From contig JALQTG010000296.1 of assembly GCA_023264075.1 (NCBI GenBank), forward strand, positions 1 to 24,631: a DNA stretch of 24,631 nt. Direction: 5' to 3'. The notes under the pieces are model-generated. The model had not been told where the DNA came from and made no database searches. It saw only the letters and a list, made by a program, of their open reading frames with translations. Position 1 is the first letter of the stretch, and every line of letters starts with the position of its first letter. Positions 1 through 6,967 of the stretch are shown here, piece after piece. A program made the translations under genes and the position numbers. This DNA is from Crocinitomicaceae bacterium (GTDB taxonomy: Bacteria; Bacteroidota; Bacteroidia; Flavobacteriales_D; Crocinitomicaceae).

Positions 1-1037
1 CTGAATTCACGCTCGACGACGAAACTTGTCAGCGCGCAACGAGCGGTTTACGCGATATCTTCCTCGCCACGCGTCAAACAGAACGTATCAACGAGATCCG
101 TTCAAAATACCCATGTGCGAATATTTCTCAAGATGATGAAGAAAATTTCTTCTTCTCGGCAGCTAATGAATTATACGTGAATGAAAAATACGACGAAGCA
201 ATTCCTGAAATCAATAAGTATCTAAGCACTTACCCGAACGGACGTTTTGTGATTCAACTGAAAAGTTATTTGGCTGATATTTACTACCAACGTGATGAAA
301 AAGGCCAAGCGCTTGTCTTGTATGAGCAAATCATTGAAGCGCCTGTTTCAGCATTTACGGAAGAAGCGCTCGTACGCGCTTCGAAAACACTCTACAATGA
401 CGGAGCGTATATGCGTGCCTTGCCGCACTATGATAAGTTAGAGTCACTGGCTTCTACTCCACAAGTTATTTACAATACCCGTATAGGCTTAATGCGCTGT
501 AACTACTTGTTGGAATTTTACCCGAATGCAACGCAGGCTGCTCAATTGGTAATTGCCGACGAACTCATTAATGAAGAAATTGAGCTAGAAGCGAATTACA
601 TTGCGGGAATGTCTCTGTATAAAGCCAAGAACTACAGTGAAGCGCTCCCCTATTTAAGCTGGACTGAGAAAAACACAGGAAGCGAGCGCGGAACAGAAGC
701 TCTACATTATTTAGCCCATGCGAATTTCTTCCTTGAACGATACGAGGAAGTGGACAAATTACACAACCAATTATTGAGCAGAAAACCAGCCTACGATTAT
801 TGGATCGCTCATTCACTTCTGTTAAAAGGGAAGCTTCTCATGGTGCTTGACGACTTGTTTGCCGCAGAAAAAACCGTTCAATTAGTACTAGACAATTACC
901 CTAATAAAGAGGATGGTGTCATTCAGGATGCTGAAAAATTAATGGATGAAATTATGCAATTGAAAAATCAACCCAAATCAGTGAATGAAGATGGTGGAAG
1001 AACGATTGAACTGGAGGAAGGAGGCAATAATGAATAA
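1..1037 (+). CDS. Large tetratricopeptide-repeat protein, C-terminal part (5'-truncated by window edge)
   Basis: The reading frame is open from position 3 with no stop, so the gene begins upstream. Only the last ~344 residues are seen. They are a chain of helical TPR-like units with the usual G/Y/A pattern (for example LYVNEKYDEAIPEINKYL and MSLYKAKNYSEALPYL), then an acidic, low-complexity tail ending GGNNE. The segment with PAYDYWIAHSLLLKG resembles, from memory, the C-terminus of the ~1000-residue TPR proteins common in Bacteroidota, whose role is not known to me. TPRs bind proteins, so a scaffold role at the envelope is inference. The stop codon lies inside the next gene (8-nt overlap), so the two are probably co-translated. 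No catalytic motif is visible. Confidence 0.8.
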   Translation, partial: EFTLDDETCQRATSGLRDIFLATRQTERINEIRSKYPCANISQDDEENFFFSAANELYVNEKYDEAIPEINKYLSTYPNGRFVIQLKSYLADIYYQRDEKGQALVLYEQIIEAPVSAFTEEALVRASKTLYNDGAYMRALPHYDKLESLASTPQVIYNTRIGLMRCNYLLEFYPNATQAAQLVIADELINEEIELEANYIAGMSLYKAKNYSEALPYLSWTEKNTGSERGTEALHYLAHANFFLERYEEVDKLHNQLLSRKPAYDYWIAHSLLLKGKLLMVLDDLFAAEKTVQLVLDNYPNKEDGVIQDAEKLMDEIMQLKNQPKSVNEDGGRTIELEEGGNNE

Positions 1038-2751
1038 GCTCATTATAGTACTAGCAGCGATTTCTGGAGCATTTATTGGGATTGCGCAAGGAGGCTCTGA
1101 TGCCAGCGTGATTTCCAAAGGTGATCGCAGCGTCGAACAGGCGTATCGCATCCGCATTCGACCACAAGCCATTGACACGTTTATGCCTTCCCCGAATGTC
1201 AATTATCCATTATTGGTAGTGCGCGAAGAAACTAGTTTTGTTGTTGAAGCAATTGAACCTGCAGCCATTCGCCATCGTCCTCAGCTAAGTCAACTTTACC
1301 GAGGATATGCCAAAATTGGTGGTGGTAGCCGCTTGATGGGATTAGGAGAGGTTTACTATAACTCCTTGCGCTCACGCAAATACAACTGGGGCTTTCATGG
1401 TCAGCACTTATCGGAATGGGGCCAATTGGCTGATGTCGCTCCTTCCATGTACGACCGTTCTCAAATCAAAGCATTTGGTAGCGTCCAAGAAAGACGCTAT
1501 TCGTACGGTGGAGAAATAAAATACATGAACCAAGGACTCCATTATTATGGATTCGAAAATCCAGATGCACCGCGAGATAGTATCGCGCAACGATTTAACA
1601 ACATTGGATTTAACGGGTACTTTGCTTCGCATCCAAAAGACAGTGCCATGTTGAATTACCGTATTGGTCTGGATTACTCCTATTTCAATGACAAAAAACC
1701 CCAAGAGGACACACTCAGTAAGTGGCGTGCACGCGAAAATTATTTCGCCTTGAAATCAACGTGGAGCTATAAGATGAGTAATAACGTATTACTTTCCAAT
1801 ATGGAAGCCGATTTCAACGTGTTGCACAACGATTATCGTTACGGAATTACAGATAGCGCAATTGGCGTGCTCGACACAGGTTATGTTTCAAGTAATACGG
1901 TAATTCAATTACGCCCGATCACCCATTTCTATGGCAAGAACGAAAAATTGCAATTTAAATTAGGGGGTGAATTATCGGTAGATATTCGTGACAAAACAAG
2001 AGCGAGTTTATATCCAATTGCGCAAGTGCGTTATTCGTTGTTTGACGATTTGTTTATTCCATATGCTGGCGTTCAAGGTGGACTTCAACAACAGCGTTTC
2101 GAAAACTTAACCCGTTCGAATGAATTTATCAGTTCGAATATTCAACTAGCGAACATGCAGCGCTACGAAGCTAATTTCGGTATCAAAGGAACGTTATCTC
2201 AAAAAATGAGTTTTAACGTTGGTGCCATCTTTTCTCAAAACCGAGATATGGCTTTCTTCATCAACGACACCGTCTATTCTTCAGGCAACCAGTTTTCGGT
2301 AATCTACGACACCGTAAACATCACCACATTGCACGGTAGCCTCTCTTATCAAGCCCTTGAAAAGCTGAAGGTTGATGCCATTGGTCGCTACCATTCTTAT
2401 CAAATGAGGAATAACCCTTACGCTTGGAACATGCCACAATTGGAAATCATTTTAAGAGGAAAATACAACGTGGCGAATAAACTCTATGCGCACCTCGACT
2501 TAACGTTAGAAGGTGGAAGGCGTGCGTTAGTTTATGACGGAACACTCGAAAATGCGGTAGAAGAAGATGGTGTTTACTTTATTCCACTTGGATTTATTGC
2601 CGATGCGAACTTAGGCGTGGAGTACCGCTATAATCAAAGGATTTCTTTCTTTACCAACTTCAACAACTTCGCAGCACAGCGCTACCAGCGATGGTTTGGA
2701 TATCCCGTACAAGCGTTCCAGTTTATGTTGGGGGCGACGTTTAGGTTTTGA
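1030..2751 (+). CDS. Outer-membrane beta-barrel protein, TonB-receptor-like without a plug
   Basis: This 573-residue protein starts at ATG 1030, preceded by a strong purine-rich GGAGGAAGGAGG stretch. A longer in-frame start at 985 would put 15 charged residues before the signal peptide, so it is unlikely. The N-terminus (MNKLIIVLAAISGAFIGIAQ) is a signal peptide with predicted cleavage before Q. The rest is rich in alternating aromatic/polar strands and ends in ...LGATFRF; a terminal Phe is typical of BAM substrates. No TonB box or plug domain is apparent, so it is a barrel of unknown function rather than a proven TonB-dependent receptor. It overlaps the upstream TPR gene by 8 nt. In Bacteroidota this TPR plus barrel arrangement recurs (recollection), suggesting that the two proteins act together at the outer membrane. 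Confidence 0.75.
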   Translation: MNKLIIVLAAISGAFIGIAQGGSDASVISKGDRSVEQAYRIRIRPQAIDTFMPSPNVNYPLLVVREETSFVVEAIEPAAIRHRPQLSQLYRGYAKIGGGSRLMGLGEVYYNSLRSRKYNWGFHGQHLSEWGQLADVAPSMYDRSQIKAFGSVQERRYSYGGEIKYMNQGLHYYGFENPDAPRDSIAQRFNNIGFNGYFASHPKDSAMLNYRIGLDYSYFNDKKPQEDTLSKWRARENYFALKSTWSYKMSNNVLLSNMEADFNVLHNDYRYGITDSAIGVLDTGYVSSNTVIQLRPITHFYGKNEKLQFKLGGELSVDIRDKTRASLYPIAQVRYSLFDDLFIPYAGVQGGLQQQRFENLTRSNEFISSNIQLANMQRYEANFGIKGTLSQKMSFNVGAIFSQNRDMAFFINDTVYSSGNQFSVIYDTVNITTLHGSLSYQALEKLKVDAIGRYHSYQMRNNPYAWNMPQLEIILRGKYNVANKLYAHLDLTLEGGRRALVYDGTLENAVEEDGVYFIPLGFIADANLGVEYRYNQRISFFTNFNNFAAQRYQRWFGYPVQAFQFMLGATFRF

Positions 2752-2795
2752 TAAATTGGCTTTACTATTTCAAATAAGCAAGTATAAATTTGTTG

Positions 2796-2870
2796 CAGGT
2801 TTTTTGGGACTTCGTCCCGTTGGAGGTTAACATTTGAACTTGCAACCTGTAACACGAAGTGTTAACCTTC
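2796..2870. repeat. Intergenic cluster of interleaved inverted repeats / hairpins
   Basis: This sits in the 294-nt gap between the barrel gene and the TonB receptor. Several arms are visible. GGGAC-TTC-GTCCC (2806-2818) is a perfect 5-bp hairpin. TAACAC-GAA-GTGTTA (2850-2864) is a perfect 6-bp hairpin whose triloop GAA is complementary to the first hairpin's TTC. A 14-pair stem (two G.T pairs) joins 2822-2835 with 2857-2870, centred on GGTTAAC/GTTAACC. CAGGTT (2796-2801) pairs with AACCTG (2844-2849). The arms are interleaved, so not all can form at once. The T tract precedes the first hairpin on the plus strand, so this is not an ordinary plus-strand terminator. Its function is unknown; a dispersed REP-like element or a termination/mRNA-end structure are options. 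Confidence 0.6.
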
Positions 2871-2973
2871 CGGGTGCAGGCGTTTCAGTTTATGTTGGAG
2901 CTTTATTTATTTCCCCCTACCGATTCATTTCTACACACCCAAAAATAGGCTGTAATAGGGTCCGTCAATTATC

Positions 2974-3029
2974 TTTATTACGACAGAATAAAACTATTTT
3001 TCTACTATTAAAATATTTTTTTAGATTTG
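2974..3029 (+). promoter_or_regulatory. Promoter and possible operator of the TonB receptor gene
   Basis: TAGATTTG at 3022-3029 matches the Bacteroidota -7 consensus TAnnTTTG exactly and lies 16 nt before the ATG at 3046. The -33 element is weak (only a TTTT run near 2997-3000). An inverted repeat, TTTATT-7 nt-AATAAA (2974-2979 and 2987-2992), lies just upstream of the promoter, where a metal-responsive repressor or activator could bind. It is AT-rich, so chance is possible. The operator part is inference only. Confidence 0.45.
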
Positions 3030-3045
3030 TCTAATTTTATATTTT

Positions 3046-5316
3046 ATGATCAGTAAATTTATCCTGGTGGTTCTCTCCGTGAGCGCTTTTTTCGTCCACA
3101 GTCAACATGCCGTAACGGGTGTTATCATGGTAGATGATCGACCGTTGAGTGATGCACTTGTTACCTTATCAGTTGGTTCACATACACAAAAGACTAGTAA
3201 AATAGGGCACTTTAAATTCATAGATATTGAAGAAAATAACTGCCAAATAACCGTTACTTACCCTGGGATGCTCGATTTTTCAGCTCTGCTCGATTTTTCA
3301 AAGAATTCCAACCCACACCTCACGATTCAACTTCAACTGGACCTAAAATTATTCGAAGAAGTAGTGATTAGCAGTAATTCATTGGGCCTCACCGATAAGA
3401 CTCCTTACACGATTAGCACCCTCGAATTGAAAAACGTGTCCTACAAAGGTTCTCCGTCAGGGGTTATGGGTATCATACAGAAAGAGCCGGGCGTAAATGC
3501 AGCTGACATGGGACATGGGATTTCCAAACCATTTATTCGTGGTTTAGGTTTCTCACGTGTGGTTACCCTCTATCAAGGGAACAAGTTAGAAAATCATCAA
3601 TGGGGTGCGGATCATGGACTCGGTCTCAATGACTTAGGAATTTCCTCCGTTGAAATCGTAAAAGGCCCCGCTTCCATACTTTATGGTTCAGGAGCGATTG
3701 GAGGGGTGATATTGCTCAATGATGACGAGACCTACTTGGACTCTGCTCGAATGACAGGAAACATTGGAACATCGCTGAACTCGGTTTCAGGAGGAGTTCG
3801 TTTCTATGGCTCTTTAGGTAAAAAATTCAAAAATGGATTCTTTGTAGCAGCGGATGCTGCTACAGAACGTCATGCGGATTATTACGATGCCAATAAACGC
3901 CTAATCGGGAATTCACGCTTTAATAATCAAACCGTTCGTTTACACACTGGGACAAAAAAAGAAAAGTTTCAGGGTAAACTGTCCTATACGTTCAATAATC
4001 AGTACCTCGGAATCATCGACGATCATGAACTCGTCGACAGCTTAAGTCTGGCTACTTTCCGAAACGATAGAGTTATGCAATTGCCCTTTCAACAAGTAAC
4101 TGATCACCTTTTGACTTACCGTCAAAAAACAAAACACAACGATCGACTAATTTCCGAAGCAACTGTCTCCTATCATTACAATGACCGTAGTGAAATTGAA
4201 GAAAACATAGATGAAATCGACTTGGGGCTAAATCAATCTCATACTTTCTATACAAGTAAGTTAACATATATTAATGATAAATGGCAACATACGGCTGGAT
4301 TGCAAGGTTCCTTTGTGAATATGAAAAATAAACGCAATGCTAAAGAAATCTTGATTCCCAATGCCCTGTCTTTCGAAAATGGGGTATACTATTTGGGAAC
4401 ATGGCGAGACAATAATCATACATTTCAAGGAGGAATTCGATACGATGTGCGATTCACAGAAGCCAATGCCAAACAGGCAAACATTGTGCAACAGGGATAT
4501 GTCCTCCCCCAAAACGACGGTTCGGGAAAACTCGGTAGATTATTTACTGGATTCACTGGGTCATTTGGATACAGCTTTCAATTCCAAGAAGGAGCCATAT
4601 TAAAAAGTAATTTCTCTTCTGGATACCGAGCACCAGATATTGCCGAATTATTCGCCAATGGTAATCACCCTGGAACAAATCGTTTTGAGGTTGGAAATAT
4701 TGAATTCAACCGCGAACAAAATGTACAACTGGATGCAAGTTTTGCGAAAAAAAACAAGGTATTCGAATATGAAATAAGCATTTTTGGAAATCTGGTGAAG
4801 AACTACATCTTCTTTTCTGATTCTGGTGACACTACAACGAACGGACTTAATATCTGGTCCTTCAACCAAACAGATGCACTGCTTTATGGGGGTGAGTTTT
4901 ATACGGAATACTCGCCTATTGAAAGAGACAAATTAAGCATTTCTCTTTCAGGAAATCTTATCAGAGGAGTCGAAACAGCGCAAGGTGAAAGTCTCACCTT
5001 CATTCCAGCAGACCGTATCGTTCTCCAGTTTAACTACAAACCAATTTCACAGCAACCCCTCTTTGTTTTTTCAACCCTACAACAGGTGTTTCGGCAACAA
5101 CGACCAGGATTCAACGAAACAAGTACCCCGGGATATCAATTATGGAGTGCAGGAGCAAAATATGAACTTCAAATTCAACGTCAAACACTGACATTCGCAA
5201 TAACAGGCTTCAATTTACTCAATGCACTGTATGTTGACCACATCTCAATTCTGCGTGCATTTTCCATCCCAAGTCCAGGAAGAAACTTGATGCTCAATCT
5301 TCAGTGGAGGTTTTAG
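3046..5316 (+). CDS. TonB-dependent outer-membrane receptor, ZnuD-like (possible zinc/metal uptake)
   Basis: This 756-residue TonB-energised importer has a signal peptide (1-19, cleavage before QHAV) and a carboxypeptidase-regulatory-like beta-sandwich at about 22-105. The plug domain spans about 110-225 and contains FIRGLGFSRV, an ENHQWGADHGLG segment and VEIVKGPASILYGSGAIGG. The 22-stranded barrel runs to a terminal ...LNLQWRF. The barrel segment ELFANGNHPGTNRFEVGN closely resembles the corresponding part of Neisseria ZnuD (recalled, not searched), which imports zinc. The His-containing plug motif also fits metal binding. The substrate is therefore probably a metal, but haem or a siderophore is not excluded. 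It stands alone, with its own promoter and no adjacent periplasmic or inner-membrane transporter. Residues 76-86 contain a small LDFSAL/LDFSKN duplication (14-nt direct repeats at 3269-3282 and 3287-3300). Confidence 0.85.
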   Translation: MISKFILVVLSVSAFFVHSQHAVTGVIMVDDRPLSDALVTLSVGSHTQKTSKIGHFKFIDIEENNCQITVTYPGMLDFSALLDFSKNSNPHLTIQLQLDLKLFEEVVISSNSLGLTDKTPYTISTLELKNVSYKGSPSGVMGIIQKEPGVNAADMGHGISKPFIRGLGFSRVVTLYQGNKLENHQWGADHGLGLNDLGISSVEIVKGPASILYGSGAIGGVILLNDDETYLDSARMTGNIGTSLNSVSGGVRFYGSLGKKFKNGFFVAADAATERHADYYDANKRLIGNSRFNNQTVRLHTGTKKEKFQGKLSYTFNNQYLGIIDDHELVDSLSLATFRNDRVMQLPFQQVTDHLLTYRQKTKHNDRLISEATVSYHYNDRSEIEENIDEIDLGLNQSHTFYTSKLTYINDKWQHTAGLQGSFVNMKNKRNAKEILIPNALSFENGVYYLGTWRDNNHTFQGGIRYDVRFTEANAKQANIVQQGYVLPQNDGSGKLGRLFTGFTGSFGYSFQFQEGAILKSNFSSGYRAPDIAELFANGNHPGTNRFEVGNIEFNREQNVQLDASFAKKNKVFEYEISIFGNLVKNYIFFSDSGDTTTNGLNIWSFNQTDALLYGGEFYTEYSPIERDKLSISLSGNLIRGVETAQGESLTFIPADRIVLQFNYKPISQQPLFVFSTLQQVFRQQRPGFNETSTPGYQLWSAGAKYELQIQRQTLTFAITGFNLLNALYVDHISILRAFSIPSPGRNLMLNLQWRF

Positions 5317-5326
5317 GGCGTCGAAA

Positions 5327-5410
5327 GTTCCAGGTTACACGGTTCCAGGTTCGATTCAGTCTAACGTCTTAAAATCTTAACGTCTTACCTTCTCACCATC
5401 TTAAAGTCTT
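5327..5410. repeat. Intergenic degenerate short repeats (GTTCCAGGTT and TAACGTCTTA words)
   Basis: Nearly the whole gap between the TonB receptor and the deaminase gene consists of short repeated words. GTTCCAGGTT occurs perfectly at 5327-5336 and 5342-5351. TAACGTCTTA occurs perfectly at 5362-5371 and 5378-5387, with a variant, TAAAGTCTT, at 5402-5410. There is no regular spacer length, no hairpin and no coding sense. Related AGGTT words occur in other gaps of this window. The function is unknown; replication slippage products or binding-site arrays are possible. Confidence 0.6.
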
Positions 5411-5415
5411 TTTCC

Positions 5416-5423
5416 TATCTTTG
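5416..5423 (+). promoter_or_regulatory. Putative -7 promoter element of the deaminase operon
   Basis: TATCTTTG matches TAnnTTTG exactly and ends 19 nt before the ATG at 5443. No good TTTG -33 element is seen at the expected distance; the upstream sequence is the short-repeat region. It would drive the four-gene run 5443-8568. Confidence 0.5.
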
Positions 5424-5442
5424 CAGGACTAACGAAGAAAGT

Positions 5443-5877
5443 ATGTCAGACAACACTAAATTTAGTACAAGTAAAGCCCCAAAACCAGTGGGTTTATATC
5501 CTCACGCACGTCGCGCTGGAAATTTGCTTTTTCTTTCTGGAGTGGGGCCGAGAACTGCTGGATCGGATGATACAGACTCTGCTGTTCCTGGGTTAAAACT
5601 CGACAAAAATGGTAATTTTTTAGAATTTGATTTCGCCGCCCAATGTCGCTCAGTATTTGACAATGTTCGGATGATTTTGGAGGAATCCGGCTCGAGTTGG
5701 GACAAGTTAATTGATGTTCAAGTATTTCTTGTGAATATGAAACGTGATTTTCATACCTACAATAAAATTTATGCTGAGTATTTCAAAGACAATCAACCGT
5801 GTCGAACCACAGTAGAAATAAACTCTCTTCCAACGCCCATTGCTATTGAATTAAAATGTATCGCAACCATAGATTAA
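5443..5877 (+). CDS. Rid-family (YjgF/RidA) deaminase, 2-aminomuconate deaminase-like
   Basis: This 144-residue protein has the whole Rid fold: YPHARRAGNLLFLSGVGPR at 19-37, LVNM at 96-99, and CRTTVEINSLPTPIAIEL at 120-137 with the conserved Arg121 and Glu136 that hold substrate in RidA proteins. Family members form cytosolic trimers and hydrolyse enamine/imine intermediates. The YPHARRAG motif and the slightly longer length resemble the 2-aminomuconate deaminase branch (NbaF/AmnD, tryptophan-kynurenine degradation) more than housekeeping RidA. This is from memory of the family. No other kynurenine-pathway gene is in the window, so a general imine deaminase role remains open. It is first in a tight operon, 4 nt before the next gene. 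Confidence 0.85.
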   Translation: MSDNTKFSTSKAPKPVGLYPHARRAGNLLFLSGVGPRTAGSDDTDSAVPGLKLDKNGNFLEFDFAAQCRSVFDNVRMILEESGSSWDKLIDVQVFLVNMKRDFHTYNKIYAEYFKDNQPCRTTVEINSLPTPIAIELKCIATID

Positions 5878-5881
5878 AAAA

Positions 5882-6472
5882 ATGATAGGATTAATAATTA
5901 GAATCGTACTTACAGCCACTGCGCTTTGGTTTAATTTTTACTTGTTTTACACAGGTTATTGGGGATGGGGAATCACATTTATTCTGGTTTCCGCATTGTT
6001 TGTGTTGAGTTTTTTCCGCAATGAAAATGTTATCATTGCGCTGTATCAAATGCGCTTAGGAAATCAGGATAAAGCATGGAAAGCATTAAATAGAATTAAA
6101 GACCCGCGCTTCCTACCCAAGCGTCAACATGCTTATGTGCTTTATTTGAAGGGTATGTTGGGCTTACAAAACGATTTAGGATTTGCTAAATCTGAACAAA
6201 TGATACGTAAAGCACTTCAAATTGGGTTGCGCACAAAACAGGACCAAGCGGTTGCAAAAATGCAATTGGCTGGGATTTGTATGCAAACAGGTCGAAAAAC
6301 AGAAGCTGCCACGTTACTTTCCGAATCGAAAAAACTAGATGTCAACGGCATGCTCAAAGAGCAACTAGATATGATGAAAAAGCAAATTACTATGGTTGCA
6401 TCGAAGAACCAAATGCGTATGGCTCAAATGCACAGAGGCCGTAAAAAAGCACCACGATCAGGTAAAATGTAA
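5882..6472 (+). CDS. Small inner-membrane protein with TPR-like domain
   Basis: This 196-residue protein starts 4 nt after the deaminase stop. Residues 3-20 and 27-45 form two hydrophobic segments, probably a membrane hairpin (WFNFYLFYTGYWGWG between or within them). They are followed by a soluble helical part of TPR-like character (ALYQMRLGNQDKAWKALNRI, then a second unit near 95-120 and a third near 125-145) and a very basic C-terminus (HRGRKKAPRSGK). The TPR part should face the cytoplasm by the positive-inside rule. I do not recognise a specific family, and no catalytic motif is seen. Position between a deaminase and a methionine-sulfoxide reductase suggests co-expression, not a defined function. 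Confidence 0.75.
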   Translation: MIGLIIRIVLTATALWFNFYLFYTGYWGWGITFILVSALFVLSFFRNENVIIALYQMRLGNQDKAWKALNRIKDPRFLPKRQHAYVLYLKGMLGLQNDLGFAKSEQMIRKALQIGLRTKQDQAVAKMQLAGICMQTGRKTEAATLLSESKKLDVNGMLKEQLDMMKKQITMVASKNQMRMAQMHRGRKKAPRSGKM

Positions 6473-6478
6473 TTAGTC

Positions 6479-6967
6479 ATGGCGGAAGACCTTATCATAC
6501 AGAATTCATCTAAGGAGGAAAACTATTCGACGCTCATTCCCCAACTAAAAGCCTTGTGTGAAGGAGAAGAAAACCTAACAGCTAACCTTGCAAATATTGC
6601 GGCAGGGTTAAAAGAAGCTTTTGGGTTTTTCTGGGTTGGTTTTTACCTCAAGGACAGTGAAGATGAGTTAGTTTTGGGTCCATTTCAAGGTCCTGTAGCA
6701 TGCACACGTATCCGTAAAGGAAAAGGTGTTTGTGGCGTTGCATGGGAACGCAATGAGGTGTTACTCGTTCCTGACGTTGAGGAATTTCCAGGCCATATTG
6801 CTTGCAGCTCACTTTCTAAGTCTGAAATAGTTGTTCCAATTCACAATAAAGGCGAAGTCATCGGTGTTTTAGATGTGGACAGTGATAAATTAAACGACTT
6901 CGATGCGATTGATCAACAGCATTTAACAGCGCTTTGCGAATGGATAGGCTCTTTGGTAAAATCTTAG
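6479..6967 (+). CDS. msrC: Free methionine-(R)-sulfoxide reductase (GAF-domain fRMsr)
   Basis: This 162-residue protein is a single GAF domain of the fRMsr type, which reduces free methionine-(R)-sulfoxide in the cytosol using thioredoxin. Diagnostic features are FFWVGFYL (50-57), GPFQGPVACTRI (67-78), GKGVCGVAW (81-89), HIACSSLSKSEIVVP (106-120) and GVLDVDS (near 128-134). The three cysteines used in catalysis and disulfide resolution are present as Cys75, Cys85 and Cys109, with the last in the catalytic-Cys context. The length is normal for the family. It starts 6 nt after the previous stop and overlaps the next gene by 28 nt, so it belongs to the same operon. Oxidative-damage repair is the expected role. 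Confidence 0.92.
   Translation: MAEDLIIQNSSKEENYSTLIPQLKALCEGEENLTANLANIAAGLKEAFGFFWVGFYLKDSEDELVLGPFQGPVACTRIRKGKGVCGVAWERNEVLLVPDVEEFPGHIACSSLSKSEIVVPIHNKGEVIGVLDVDSDKLNDFDAIDQQHLTALCEWIGSLVKS

Noticed and set aside
2806..2818. GGGAC-TTC-GTCCC as an intrinsic terminator of the barrel gene
   Set aside because: The T tract precedes the hairpin on the plus strand, and no T tract follows it. On the minus strand A residues follow. It lacks the stem-then-U order in either direction.
2834..3034. 66-codon open frame between the barrel gene and the TonB receptor
   Set aside because: It lies within the hairpin-rich intergenic DNA, has no recognisable domain or codon pattern and reaches into the receptor promoter. 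It is most likely a chance frame.
5327..5410. CRISPR-like array
   Set aside because: The repeats are only 10 nt, the spacing is too short, the two words differ, and no cas gene is near.
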